Source: Riptortus pedestris (taxonomy: Eukaryota > Arthropoda > Insecta > Hemiptera > Alydidae). Taken from it: a stretch of DNA of 64,000 nucleotides. Shown one piece after another: positions 44,895 through 55,412 of the stretch (its first letter is position 1; every line of letters begins with the position of its first letter). Where the stretch lies: the NCBI GenBank assembly GCA_019009955.1, contig CM032228.1, forward strand, positions 67,516,001-67,580,000, written 5' to 3'. The notes under the pieces are model-generated. The model had not been told where the DNA came from. It saw nothing but the letters and a program-made list of their open reading frames with translations, and ran no database searches. A program made the position numbers and the translations under genes.

Positions 44895-46287
44895 CCCTCC
44901 GTTAGTCACGGCGTCCTGACAGGTGCATCTTTGAGATGTATTTCCAATAGCTTCCGATTGAGTTGACCCAAAGACTTCCGCCTTCAGCAATGTTTCTAGC
45001 TTCCCTTCCTTCTCAAAACAGTATAGGTTTGATCTCTGAAGTTTTTACACAGTGCGTTCCTTGTGCTAAAATCACCCCACAGGTGCACCGCGACCAAAAT
45101 TGTAAGTATTTCAACTTTTTTTATTTCTATATTTAATCTATTTGTCTTAGACATATTTATCATTTGACGTTTGTAGTGCCTTGATTGTTTTTGTATAGTT
45201 AAAAATACCTACAAAATAGGGAATTCACCTCTGAGATGCCAGCGACTAACAATGCATTTTTGAAACATTTTTCAGAAACAATGGACCAGGAAATAAGTAA
45301 TTTTTGACTCGATTAATCAAAATGACATTGCTAGACTCCACCACGCATTAGTGAATCCTTTCGAAGAAGACGATAACATACGGAACGACAAAGATTCAGA
45401 ATTTGAAGACGGCTTGGAAGTACGGGGTATAGACTGAACAAAGTGACCTGGAATCAGAAAGTGATGGGGAGGATGAGAAGTAACACGAAATGTATGTTGC
45501 ATTGAGAAGAGTGAACAGAAAGATCGTTGACAGTTTTGACCCACTTTTCCTTTGCATAAAATAGGAAAACAAAATTTATTGACACACCTTCCGGGAGTGA
45601 AAGGGGCGGCATAGGAGGCTACAAATGAACAAGAATGCTGGTTCTGTTTCTTTGATGAGACGATAATTAGTAATATTGTGCACTGCACGAACGAATTTAT
45701 AAAAAACGTTGAGCCAGAATTTTCTAGGCAGAGCGATGCCAAAGAGACGAACTTCACAGAAATAAAAGCCTATATAGGCCGACTTTACTTAGCTGGCACA
45801 TGCAGAGGAGCGAGAATGAATTTAGAAGATTTTATGTAAAACATGTTGGGCGAGAAACTCACCTGAGTAGAACTAAAAGATTCGACGTGAAACGTTTTAA
45901 TTTCCTTTTCTATCTTAAATGTTTTCTTGTATTTGTTATTAGAGCAGAAATCAAATGATTAAGTAGTTCTAAACTATTCTTATTGCACTTTTTTTATATA
46001 TTTTTTTTAGTAGCTAAGTAAGTAGAACCTAAAGAATTCATTGTTCATAAATTGCTTCATGTTACCTGAAATGAATTAATATTTTTGATAGTTGTAAGAC
46101 ATATTCATGTGATACTTTGCTAACTTTTAAAATAAAATAGTTTTACTATTTGTTCAGATAAGTATTTATATTTGTTTAACTCTATTTTTGCCCTAAGAAG
46201 CAGTTTTACCAACATATTTCTCCTTCGTCACCTCATAGGTGACCCGCCTCTAGAATCGTTTGGAAATGGCCCGCGCCTAACGGAGGG
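44895..46287 (+). mobile_element. piggyBac-like element, internally deleted, inserted at TTAA
   Basis: The left TIR CCCTCCGTTAG (44895-44905) is exactly inverted at 46277-46287 (CTAACGGAGGG). The left target is TTAA (44891-44894), the right is ATAA (46288-46291), one substitution from TTAA. The 1.4-kb interior retains the N-terminal part of the transposase, ends at about 45839, and lacks the catalytic core and C-terminal Cys domain. Its TIR start CCCTCCGT is shared with the 27690 element, so the two are related families. Confidence 0.9.
45278..45839 (+). pseudogene. piggyBac transposase N-terminal region, disrupted
   Basis: Translation with frame changes gives an acidic N-terminus (NPFEEDDNIRNDKDSEFEDG), HLPGVKGAA (compare the GPKGPA motif before the conserved domain), ECWFCFFDETIISNIVHCTN, then KETNFTEIKAYIGRLYLAGT and RMNLEDFM before a stop. 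The F-F-D-E…I-V…T-N and E-I-K-A-Y-I-G…L-Y-L-A-G landmarks are those of the piggyBac DDE_Tnp_1_7 domain start. In-frame stops in the acidic part and truncation after NLEDF make it a pseudogene. Confidence 0.8.
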
Positions 46288-46312
46288 ATAACGCAGCCTC
46301 TCCGTGACGGAA

Positions 46313-47125
46313 CTTTATATTCTTATTAGATCCCATGATTTTTTTATTATTACATTAATAGTCAATAAGTATCTGTGAGTTCTAATTTTATGTTTATTTT
46401 GTTATTTTTGGCCCTTTAACTCAGGAGTTATAGAAGAAAGGATTGTATGTTATAGAAGATAATTTCGTGAATTAATTGTTGAAATTTGTTCGATGGATGA
46501 AAGTAAGATATATTCAAAGAAAATTACAATGTGGCAGATCAGAAATATACTTTAGCGAGCCTCGAAAAATGTTAATGCCGTATTATCTAAATCACTACTC
46601 GAACTGCCGATTGCCAACAATATGGAAATAATTGTGTTAATTGAACTGAAAGGTGCAGAGCTTTTAAAAGGATGACTCAAGAAGTTCCAACAGGCGCAAT
46701 AAGATAATGCCGCTACTCTATCCAGTTCTGTTTCGCTCAGCCTAATGCATATTCCAGTAGAGCTAAAGAGGCAAATTAAATAAATGAGCCCGTAAAGGAG
46801 ACAGATACTCCAGTTTGTAGATGCGTGATAGGAGACATACCCTCTTTCTCTCTGTTCCCTTCATCCCTTTTCTTCCCTTCAATAAAATCCCTGTTCCCGG
46901 GAAAGGGCCGCCCCTCACCCCCTTCGGCCTCTTATCGTACTCCACAGCCTTTGATAGCCAGTTGAAGAGCTTCTTTCCTTCGAGTAGGCTTATTAGTCTC
47001 TTTTACCATACTAATTGGTTAAATACATTCCCTTATATATTACACCAATTAATTTAATATTTCAACATTAAATACCTTATACTTTAAGCATTAAGGTATA
47101 CGTTTACAAAACGGTAGACAAATTT
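46313..47125. other. No gene recognised
   Basis: Overlapping open frames on opposite strands at 46763-47057 are antisense to each other; neither has a recognised domain. Confidence 0.4.
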
Positions 47126-47235
47126 TCACGATGGCTTATGGCTGATTGAAAAAGGAAATTCGTGAAGTCCGTAATTCAGGCCAGATTCAGTACAACTCCT
47201 TCTGTCATTCGTTGTGTCACTATATCCTTGGGCAA
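47126..47235 (+). repeat. Direct repeat, copy 1, flanking a HINE-like nest
   Basis: ATGGCTTATGGCTGATTGAA, then AATTCAGGCCAGATTCAGTA and CAACTCCTTCTGTC. The same sequence with about one mismatch in six recurs at 48761-48870, directly after the HINE-like nest between them. Confidence 0.8.
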
Positions 47236-47253
47236 TAACTGAATGGTATTACC

Positions 47254-48138
47254 AAATTTTCCTAAGCCAGCTATTCAGGTGGTATACATGACAAATTTTC
47301 GAAAAATTTCCTCAAATGTCCATCGATCCTACATAGTAGATGACGAAAACGAGGTCGGTTCAAACCTATATATGAGGGTTTAGAGAGGTGGATTTAGACA
47401 ATTTAAAATATCTCCATTCTTATACTCTAATCGACAAAATTGTATAGAGCCAATCGTATTGCAAATTGAATGCACTATATATGTTATTTTATATATATTT
47501 TTGTTATGATGAAAATTAACAGACATATTTGGATTTTCAAGTTTTCAGGAAACTCCCACTTCTTCTCACGTAATATTAAAAATGAGCTGTTATATCATGA
47601 ACCACTTCATTCCAAGGTTAATTTCCTAATATGTTTTTCAAAGAAGGTTTACTTTCTGAGATACATACAAATACGTTATGCAATGACGTCATCAATTAAG
47701 ATTTTTCGTTCTTTGCGCGAAAATGTGTATTCGATTTTTACCATACTCGATATTTAACCCTTTCATGCAACTCTAAAGATCGTATTTGTTTTTGTCTGAA
47801 ATCGGAAATAGAATAGCGGGGGTTTAGAGGGGGCCGAGAATTCAAAATATATCCGTTATTATGAGTTGGATATGAAACTTTTATAGAACCGATCATATTA
47901 AACTCCTGATGCTCTACAATTTCCTATTCGTTTTTTCGTTACTCAAGTATTAAGCTAGTTATTTGTAGTTGCTTGCTTTCTGTCTCCAGTAACCCACCCC
48001 CTCTTCTACTCATTGGTTTTAGCAGATTTCCCTTAAGGGAAATCAGCTATTGAGGTCGCACTCATGACGCGAGTTTCGAAAAATTTCTTCAAATGTCCAT
48101 CGATCCTACCCAGGAGATGACGAAAATGAGGTCCGTGC

Positions 48139-48208
<70 letters not shown>

Positions 48209-48762
48209 TTGTCTGTTAACACTCTAGCGGGCACAATTTTTGTTTGATCGTTACCAAACTCGGAATTTAATCGTTTTATGTAAAAAGGAAGATCAAGTTC
48301 GTTAATGGCTGAAATTAGACCATTGGGAGGGTGGGGGTTTAGAGGGGGGGATTTTTGAAAATTCAAAATATTTCCGTTATTATCCGTCGGATCGAAAGAT
48401 TGTATAGAATCAATCTTATTGCAAATTAAATTTACTATAAATATTGATCTATGCATTTATTTAGTATCTTGAATATTAACCGAGATATTTGTATTTGTAT
48501 TCTGTGTGTGGCGGCCGTTTCTGTAACTGTTCGTCCCTCATGAATAGGTTTAGAGATCCCTTACTACTACAGTTGTTATTGGGCAGATTTCTCTACTGTA
48601 AAACTTCACGTGGGATATCTGCTTAGTTTACGCAGCCCCTGCGTGACGGTCTTTTTAAAATATAAATAGAGAATATGCTGTGACGTGAAATCACAAGTGT
48701 GATATACTAGCTCGTGGGAAATCTGCTTAGATTACACAGCACCTGCGTGACTGATTTTTTCC
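47254..48762 (-). mobile_element. Outer HINE-like long copy, split at 48017-48655
   Basis: Left part: CTAAGCCAGCTATTCAGGTG, CATCGATCCTACATAGTAGA, and two long-form modules to CTTCTACTCATTGG. After the inner copy it resumes at ATAAATAGAGAATATGCTGT and ends TGCTTAGATTACACAGCACC. At 11870-11987 another long copy reads across the same junction without the insert, which supports the nesting. Confidence 0.8.
48017..48655 (-). mobile_element. Inner HINE-like short copy, complete
   Basis: TTTTAGCAGATTTCCCTTAA at the left, TA tract at 48145-48206, and TTTACGCAGCCCCTGCGTGA at the right. Length about 640 bp. Terminal palindrome is perfect, so this is among the younger copies. Confidence 0.9.
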
Positions 48763-48870
48763 ATGATGGCTTATGGCTGATCGAAGAAGGAAATACTCGA
48801 AGACCACAATTCAGGCCAGATTCTGTACAACTCCGTCTGTCCTTCGTTCTCACTATATTTTTTGTCCAAA
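48761..48870 (+). repeat. Direct repeat, copy 2
   Basis: ATGGCTTATGGCTGATCGAA, AATTCAGGCCAGATTCTGTA and CAACTCCGTCTGTCC; see copy 1. Open frames through it differ between copies, so it is not clearly coding. Confidence 0.8.
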
Positions 48871-49500
48871 ACGAAGGAATTGTGTAGTTATAGTTCGAAT
48901 TCCAGTACTGGCTAACATCTATCATTATACAGCTTGCTGGCTTTATTTCAAATTTGGCTTAGAATGAGTTTTCTCTACTCTTTCTGGCGCCTTAATATTT
49001 CTTTTCGAAAAGGAATGGAAAATAACTGAATTTCCTAGTGCTCCGTATCCTTCCGTCGTTCGTTTACATGAAATTCAAGCCTTCATCGGCAAAGAAAAAC
49101 TGAGTTGAAAAGCAAAATTTCAGATCAGAGTTATCGTGCCTCACTTTCAATGATTTTGACAAAAATGTCACAGATTGATGCTATGAGTATATTTGAATCA
49201 AGGTGTTAAATGAATAAATGTATAGCTTTGATTCCCGATTGAGCATGTGGAATAAAATATCATGTTCCGTCTTTGTTTAAGAACAATATAAACCTTTAGT
49301 AACCGGTCCAAGTAATTTTTCATTTTATTACATTAATCTCTTTTAATTTATTACTTATAAAAAGTGAAAGTTATCATTTTAAGTTCATTATGTATAACCC
49401 AATTACCTAATATAATAAGTAAAGTCCTTGCATCAGCTGTTTAAGTAAATTTCATCCATTAATGGGAGAAATACTTTGGTTTTTATTATTAGTGACTTAA
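48871..49500. other. No gene recognised
   Basis: AT-rich DNA without recognisable domains or transposon ends. Confidence 0.4.
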
Positions 49501-49501
49501 A

Positions 49502-49690
49502 TTTGTTATTTTATTTATTTATTATATAGTACGTAGGCACCGAACTCCGGAGAGTTATTTGTGCCTAGGTGGTCTAGATTCTATTTTCATTTTCTTTCCT
49601 GTTGTTCAATCATCCACTTCTCAGCCCTCAGTCATCCTCGCTTCTGTTGGATCTCTCCTAGTTTTCTTTATCCCCAATTCTGTGACAAAT
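49502..49690 (-). mobile_element. LINE 3' untranslated tail
   Basis: The minus strand reads GGAGTTCGGTGCCTACGTAC, then TATATAATAAATAAATAAAA, the AATAAATAAAT-type tail used by other LINEs in this window. No coding part is seen; the next HINE-like copy starts immediately beyond 49690. Confidence 0.5.
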
Positions 49691-49696
49691 AACAAA

Positions 49697-50643
49697 AAGT
49701 CCGTCACGCAGGGGCTGCGTAAACTAAGCAGATTTCCCTCGGGAAGTTTAGTAACAGATAAATATACATACTGCTAACACAACAACACCGTGAATAAATA
49801 CTAACGGAAATAAGAAATGTTTCATCCAATTTCAATAACCTGCCGACAGGAAGCGTTAGGTTAGAAATGTAAACAAACGGGCCCGGCCCGGCTCACACCG
49901 GAAAGAAAAACAATTACTCAAATATATCAGAATATAATACATTATTTTATTGATAACTATTTGCTATATCTAGTACTGTAATTAATAATGAGTCAGAATA
50001 ATTGTTATCTCAATCAATAAAATTTTAGTAGTCCAAAACTTTAAGATGGGGGGGGGGGGTCACCAGGGCATATTTGCATGTATCTCGTATAATAAAGGTC
50101 TCTTGAATACAATTTTTGGTATTTAAACTTCCAATAATGTGATTTATTATGTAGCAGAGTATTGTTTACGTAACATGAGTAGAAGTGGCGGTTTGCTAAA
50201 AACTGAAAAATGCAAATATCTCGGTTAATATTCAAGATAGAGAATAAACGCATATGACAATATTTATAGCACCTTTAATTTGCAATAAGATTGGTTATAT
50301 ACAATTTTTCGATCCGATGCATAATAACGGAGATATTTGGAGTTTTCGAAAATCCCCCCCTTTAAACCCCCCCTCCCTCTGGTCCGATTTCAGCCATTAA
50401 CGAACTTGATCTGTCTTTTTACATAAAACGGTTAAATATCAAGTTTCGTAACGATTAAACAAAAATTGCGACCGCTAGAGCGGTAACAGACAAATATATA
50501 GATAGATATATATACAGTTTTGAACGGAACTCATTTTCGTCATCTACTAGGTAGGATCGATGGACATTTGAAGAAAAATTTCGAAAATTCCGTCATGAGT
50601 ACAACCTCAATAGCTGATTTCCCTTAAGGGAAATCTGCTAAAA
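49697..50643 (+). mobile_element. HINE-like repeat, long form, complete
   Basis: Starts AAGTCCGTCACGCAGGGGCT, carries GCAGATTTCCCTCGGGAAG, the long-form 5' region seen at 941 and 35062, a G-run of 11 at about 50048, a short TA/GATA tract at 50495-50513, and ends TTAAGGGAAATCTGCTAAAA. At about 945 bp it is the reference long form. Confidence 0.9.
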
Positions 50644-50756
50644 ACACAGCAGTATTTGGTTATAATCAATTTGATATATAAATACTTAACTCACTGCCTT
50701 GTGTGCCCATATGTTGAAGTCCTATATTATCATATTTCTTTATTTAAACCAGCAAT

Positions 50757-51312
50757 TACTAAAAATTTTAAGAGTTTTTTATAGAGTTGCTATCATCCCC
50801 TAGTATTTCGGATAGTACTTCTGATATACTAAGGGACTTTCTGATGTCCTCATACCTTCTACACTCAGTAAGTATGTGTGCCACTGTCAGTTCTACTCCA
50901 CAAGCAGTGCAGGTTGGAGGTTCTTCCTTTTTCATCAGGTGAAGGTGTGTTAGCCTTGTGTGGCCAATTCTAAGGCGGCATATTAACACTTCATCCCTCC
51001 TTTTAGTGCTTGTTGAAGTACTCCAGGGATTGACACTACTTTTTATAGTGCGGAGTTTATTATCTCGCAACTTATGCCATTCCCATGCCCATTGATCAAG
51101 AACCAGTTTTTTTGCATTATTGATGGCGTCAGCGACTGAAACTTCTGTCAGTAGTGTGCCCTTGATGGCTTTTGCGGCTAAGGCGTCCGCTTTTATGTTC
51201 CCTTCTATGCCACAATGCCCTGGTATCCACAGAAATTCTACATTAATATCACTTTTGTACAATTCTTCTAACATCTGTTGAATTTCTTTACATATCGGAT
51301 TTTTATTGTACA
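50757..51312 (-). pseudogene. LINE RNase H domain (second half) and C-terminal zinc region
   Basis: A 181-codon minus-strand frame: EFLWIPGHCGIEGNIKADAL carries the RNase H His-Gly and the last catalytic Asp (KADA). RLRIGHTRLTHLHLMKKEEP, CTACGVELTVAHILTECRRY form the C-x-x-C…H-x-x-x-C end of these proteins. The frame has no internal stops, so the copy is rather young. Its start methionine (position 51313 side) is simply where the inserted HINE-like repeat ends; the domain's first half lies beyond the insert at 51929-52074. Confidence 0.9.
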
Positions 51313-51925
51313 TTTTAGCAGATTTCCCTTAAGGGAAATCAGCTATTGAGGTCGTACTCATGACGCGAGTTTCGAATAATTTCTTCAAATGTCCATCGAT
51401 CCTACCCAGGAGATGACGAAACTGAGGTCCGTTCAAAATTTTATATATATATCTATATCTATATATATATATATATATATAATGTCTGTTAACGCTCAAG
51501 CGGTCGCAATTTTTGTTTGATCGTTACCAAACTCGGAATTTAATCGTTTTATGTAAAAAGAAAGATCAAGTTCGTTAATGGCTGAAATCAGTCCAGTGGG
51601 AGGGGGGGTTTAGAGGGGGGATTTTCGGAAAATTCGAAATATCTCCGTTATTATGCGTCGGATCGAAAAATTGTATAGAATCAATCTTATTGCAAATTAA
51701 ATTTATTATAAATATTATTCTATACATTTATTCCCTATCTTGAATATTAACCGAGATATTTGCATTTTTATTAAATTTGGGCCGATACCGGATTTTTGAA
51801 TTTCCCGCCAAAACCTAGTTCGGCCCTTTGCCGTAACTGTTGGGCTCTTGTATGGAGATTTCTCTATTGTATTACTTTACGTGGGAAATCTGCTTAGTTT
51901 ACGCAGCCCCTGCGTGACGGGCTTT
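51313..51925 (-). mobile_element. HINE-like short copy inserted in a LINE RNase H domain
   Basis: TTTTAGCAGATTTCCCTTAA to TTACGCAGCCCCTGCGTGAC and GGGCTTTTTTT, about 612 bp, with interrupted TA tract at 51442-51481. The LINE coding sequence on both sides is in the same orientation and continues the same domain. The host DNA at the junctions shows no obvious duplication, as expected for Helitron-type integration. Confidence 0.92.
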
Positions 51926-51928
51926 TTT

Positions 51929-52200
51929 TCAATTGATTTTAAGCTGCTGTAAGAGTCAGAACAAATCAAAGCATTCTTTTGCTCCATTAACAATAAGTTG
52001 AGGGCTGCTTTTATTGCTGTAAGCTCCAAAAATTTGTTATTTGATACATATGTACCAGACACCATGATGTACATATATTAATTGTTTTCTAGGTTCCTCA
52101 ATTGAATTGTTCCAAATACCATCAAACGCCATCTGTACAACCGTGACTCAACGTTGAAAATAGCACTTCTCCAAAGTAACCTAAAGGCATGACCATTCAC
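51929..52200 (-). pseudogene. LINE RNase H domain (first half), separated by HINE-like insert
   Basis: Minus-strand frame with VSGTYVSNNKFLELTAIKAA, then NALICSDSYSSLKSI, which contain the catalytic Glu (ELTAI) and second Asp (CSDS) of RNase H. The frame then enters the HINE-like terminus and reads out of the domain. Farther upstream (52075-52200) the coding is broken. Together with 50757-51312 it reconstitutes the order E, D, H, D of the domain. Confidence 0.85.
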
Positions 52201-52628
52201 TAATGATATTTCGTAATTGGAGAACATAGAATTTTTAATTAAATTAAATGAACTAAGATATATAGTCCTTCTAAATGTGTTCTAAAAAGAGGAGAGTTTC
52301 CTAAAAAGATCGAAATTCTTCATGTATCGGATCAAAATATAGAAATCGAAGTGGTTATTACGAATTTCGGACAAAATGCTTAGTCTTCCTTGAAGGGTTA
52401 ATATTCATTAGCAATCTCTGGGATGATAAATGGAAAATTGCATAATACTTGATGTGTCTGTACATAAAACGTGTAGCATAATAATAATAAATTTTAGCGC
52501 ACAATATCTATATTACAGTGATTAATGATGATTTATAATATTGTAAAAGAAGTGTTTAGTCTTTGTTTCAATAGTTAATATTTTTCAAATGTTAGGAAAC
52601 ACAATTTAAAAACCAATGTGAACAGTAG

Positions 52629-52673
<45 letters not shown>

Positions 52674-52860
52674 CAGAGAATAAAAATAAATAAAATTAAA
52701 TACTTATGCTAGCCGTTAGATGCTTGATAGATCACTTAATTCTTGAGTGCTTACCTGAAAAAAATTAAAAACCATAATTAATATTGGAACAGTCAAGTCA
52801 ATATGGAGAGGAAACATCACAGGTAAGAATAAACAAGCCAATGTCTTGCAGTGAGAATGC
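52201..52860. other. No gene recognised; (TA)n at 52637-52672
   Basis: AT-rich sequence; the TA tract is not inside a recognisable HINE-like copy. Confidence 0.4.
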
Positions 52861-52861
52861 A

Positions 52862-53012
52862 TTATTCTCACATTCTTAACCTTGAGTGGCGAGTTTGATT
52901 CTCGCCTGGGCAATAGGAATATATTTAGTTACGAACTCATTAAATAATATCCTTAGTGCAACCCTGGCTAGAAAGGGTAGTAACCCGTAAATAATCCGTC
53001 CCAATTAGCTTA
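52862..53012 (+). mobile_element. tRNA-derived SINE (family S1)
   Basis: B box GAGTTTGATTCTCGCCTGGG, CAATAGGAATATATTTAGTT, CCTTAGTGCAACCCTGGCTA and AATCCGTCCCAATTAGCTTA, followed by a T-run. Confidence 0.8.
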
Positions 53013-53021
53013 AGTTTTTTT

Positions 53022-53092
53022 TTTTGTATGTGGGAAAACGATTTCGTAGCACTCGCTCCATTATCAGTGCCATGCTGGCAAACATAAACCAA
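53022..53092 (-). mobile_element. Penelope-like tail fragment (inverted partner of 54105)
   Basis: On the minus strand TTTATGTTTGCCAGCATGGC, ACTGATAATGGAGCGAGTGC and TACGAAATCGTTTTCC. The CTGATRATGG…CGAAAwCG form with an embedded GGAGCGAGTGCTCC-type hairpin resembles the terminal part of Penelope-like elements. No coding part is seen. Confidence 0.5.
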
Positions 53093-53097
53093 AAAAA

Positions 53098-53571
53098 AAG
53101 TCCGTCACGCAGGGGCTGCGTAAACTAAGCAGATTTCCCACGTGAAGTTTTACAATAGAGAAATCTGCCTAATAACAGCTGGAGTAGTAAGAAACCTCTA
53201 AACCTATTCACGAGGGACGAATAGTTACGAAAACGGCCGCCAGAGCTCACGGCGGAAAGTCCGAACATAGCCACTGCTGCCGAGCACATGCAGAATACAA
53301 ATGCAAATATCTCAGTTAATATACAAGATACAGAATAAATGTATAGAACAATATTTTTAGTAAATTAATTTGCAATAAGATTGATTCTGTAATATTTTTC
53401 GATCCGACGTATAGTAACGGAGATCTTTCGAGAATCCTCCCCTCTAAACCCCCCCTCCCACTGGTCCGATTTCAGCCATTAACGAACTTGATCTTTCTCT
53501 TTACATAAAACGACTAAATATCGAGTTTGGTAACGATTAAACAATAATTGCGACAGCTAGAGCGGTAACAG

Positions 53572-53621
<50 letters not shown>

Positions 53622-53747
53622 TTTTGAACGGAGCTCATTTTCCTCATTTCCTAGGTAGGATCGATGGAAATTTGAAGAAAAATTTCGAAAATCTCTTCAT
53701 GAGTACAACCTCAATAGCTGATTTTCCTTAATGGAAATCTGCTAAAA
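53098..53747 (+). mobile_element. HINE-like repeat, short form, complete
   Basis: AAGTCCGTCACGCAGGGGCT at the left, after an A9 run; TA tract at 53577-53619; ends TTAATGGAAATCTGCTAAAA. Length about 650 bp. Confidence 0.9.
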
Positions 53748-53954
53748 ACGTCATACAAGCTTATAATTTAAACATATATGTGTACAAAAAAAGAAAAATG
53801 CATGGTTCAAAACATAAAAAGTTATAAAAAATAAAGGTTAGGGCCCTAATCATTATTATTAGAAAATCCAGAAATGAATATTTACACATTAAATGAAAGT
53901 TTAAAGGCATTATATATTAAAAACAATAGATAAATTGTCAGAGTAAATAAAATG

Positions 53955-53955
<1 letters not shown>

Positions 53956-53996
<41 letters not shown>
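53956..53996. repeat. (TA)n microsatellite
   Basis: TA run of about 40 bp outside any recognised HINE-like copy. Confidence 0.9.
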
Positions 53997-54000
<4 letters not shown>

Positions 54001-54104
54001 TTGATATTAAAATCTAAAAAAAAATAAAGTAGTCAAACCCACACTGAAGGAACTACAGGGAAATAATATATATAAAAATGTAATATATGCTTGTATGTTT
54101 TTTA

Positions 54105-54200
54105 AAGGTTAATGTTTGCCAGCAGGGCACTGATGATGGAGCGAGTGCTCCGAAAACGCTCTTTCGCTTAGCATAAATAATTGCGAAGGAACGAGGCCTT
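54105..54200 (+). mobile_element. Penelope-like tail fragment
   Basis: GGTTAATGTTTGCCAGCAGG, GCACTGATGATGGAGCGAGT and GCTCCGAAAACGCTCTTTCG. It matches 53022-53092 inverted over about 65 bp. Contains the perfect hairpin GGAGCGAGTGCTCC. Confidence 0.5.
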
Positions 54201-54339
54201 TATCTGTTGATCTTACTTGTTATCCAGCTTCCCTCACCATACAGTACCTCAAAAATGTATAGAGAATGCTTGGTATTGATATTTAATCCTGGTATTGATA
54301 TTTATTTCTGGTACTCAATACACAACCCGCTCACAGAAA

Positions 54340-54793
54340 ACATTAGATAAAATATTCTGAAAATTATGCATTTACGTAAATCTATGCATACACATAGATT
54401 GGGTAAAAGCCCATTCAAAAAATATTGGAAACGAACAAGCTGACTCGTTATCAAAGGAAGCAGCTCAAGATACAAACATAATTCCAGAATTCTCTCTCTT
54501 ACCACTCTCATACATTAAACAAGACTTACGTACCGACACAATACATAAGTGGAACAGAGACTGGACGGCATGTAATAAATCTTACAACTTACATCAATAC
54601 ATACCAAATATAACTCACAACAACTACAACACACTCGCCATCACAAATGCACACAATTTCTAACGGAACATGGACAGGCAGGACATTATTTAACAAGATT
54701 TAATATTCAAGACAATGACAAATGCACCTCGATTCAATGACAACAAAAACGTTTTTACATATACTTTATAACTGTTCAACGTTTAATCAAAAA
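54340..54793 (+). pseudogene. LINE RNase H 3' half and C-terminal region, first segment
   Basis: After a frame break near 54395, the plus strand reads HIDWVKAHSKNIGNEQADSL and SKEAAQ: the RNase H His (KAHS), the Asn-Glu and the last catalytic Asp (QADS). It continues with IHKWNRDWTACNKSYNLHQY and, after further breaks, VFLHILYNCSTFNQ, the H-I-L-x-x-C end. The HINE-like copy at 54794 interrupts the gene directly after this. Confidence 0.8.
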
Positions 54794-55230
54794 AGTCCGT
54801 CATGCAGGGCCTGCGTAAACTATGCAGATTTCCCACGTGATGTTTTACAATAGAGAAATTTCACGAGAGCCGAGCAATTAAGGAAACGGCCGAACTAGCT
54901 TTTGGAGGGAAAGTCACTCGTCCATTAGCCGCCCAGATTTAATAAAAATGCAAATATCTCGGTTAATATTCAAGATAGAGAATAAATGTATATAACAATA
55001 TTTATAGTAAATTTAATTTGCAATAAGATTGATTCTGTACAATTTTTCGATCTGACTTATAGTAACGGAGATATTTCGAATTTTCAAAAATCCTCCCCTC
55101 TAAACCCCCCCCCCTCCCACTGGTCCGATTTCAGCCGTTAACGAACTTGATCTTTCTTTTTACATAAAACGACTAAATATCGAGTTTGGTAACGATCAAA
55201 CAAAAATTGCGACCGCTAGAGCGGTAACAG

Positions 55231-55290
<60 letters not shown>

Positions 55291-55412
55291 TTGAACGGAC
55301 CTCATTTTCGTCATCTACTAGGTAGGATCGATGGACATTTGAAGAAAAATTTCGAAAATTCCGTCATGAGTACAACCTCAATAGCTGATTTCCCTTAAGG
55401 AAAATCTGCTAA
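54794..55412 (+). mobile_element. HINE-like short copy inserted in a LINE C-terminal region
   Basis: AAGTCCGTCATGCAGGGCCT at the left, GCAGATTTCCCACGTGATG, TA tract at 55236-55286, and TTAAGGAAAATCTGCTAA at the right, about 618 bp. The LINE reading frame resumes within 20 bp of the right end. Confidence 0.9.

Larger units (their letters stand above)
44460..46312 (-). mobile_element. HINE-like repeat, split near its 5' end by piggyBac
   Basis: TTACCAAACTTGATATTTAA, GGCTGAAATCGGACAGAGGG and the long-form body lead to GTTGGAAATCTACTTAG at 44890; the reading resumes at 46292 with CGCAGCCTCTCCGTGACGGA. Other copies (59888-59910) read CTTAGTTAACGCAGCC at this place, showing that the insertion used the element's own TTAA. 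The outer 3' terminus is not recognisable left of 44460. Confidence 0.8.

Noticed and set aside
45317..45757. 146-codon minus-strand protein
   Set aside because: It is antisense to the plus-strand piggyBac transposase remnant, which explains the sequence.
54302..54511. Minus-strand 69-codon protein
   Set aside because: It is antisense to the LINE RNase H segment containing HIDWVKAHSKN.
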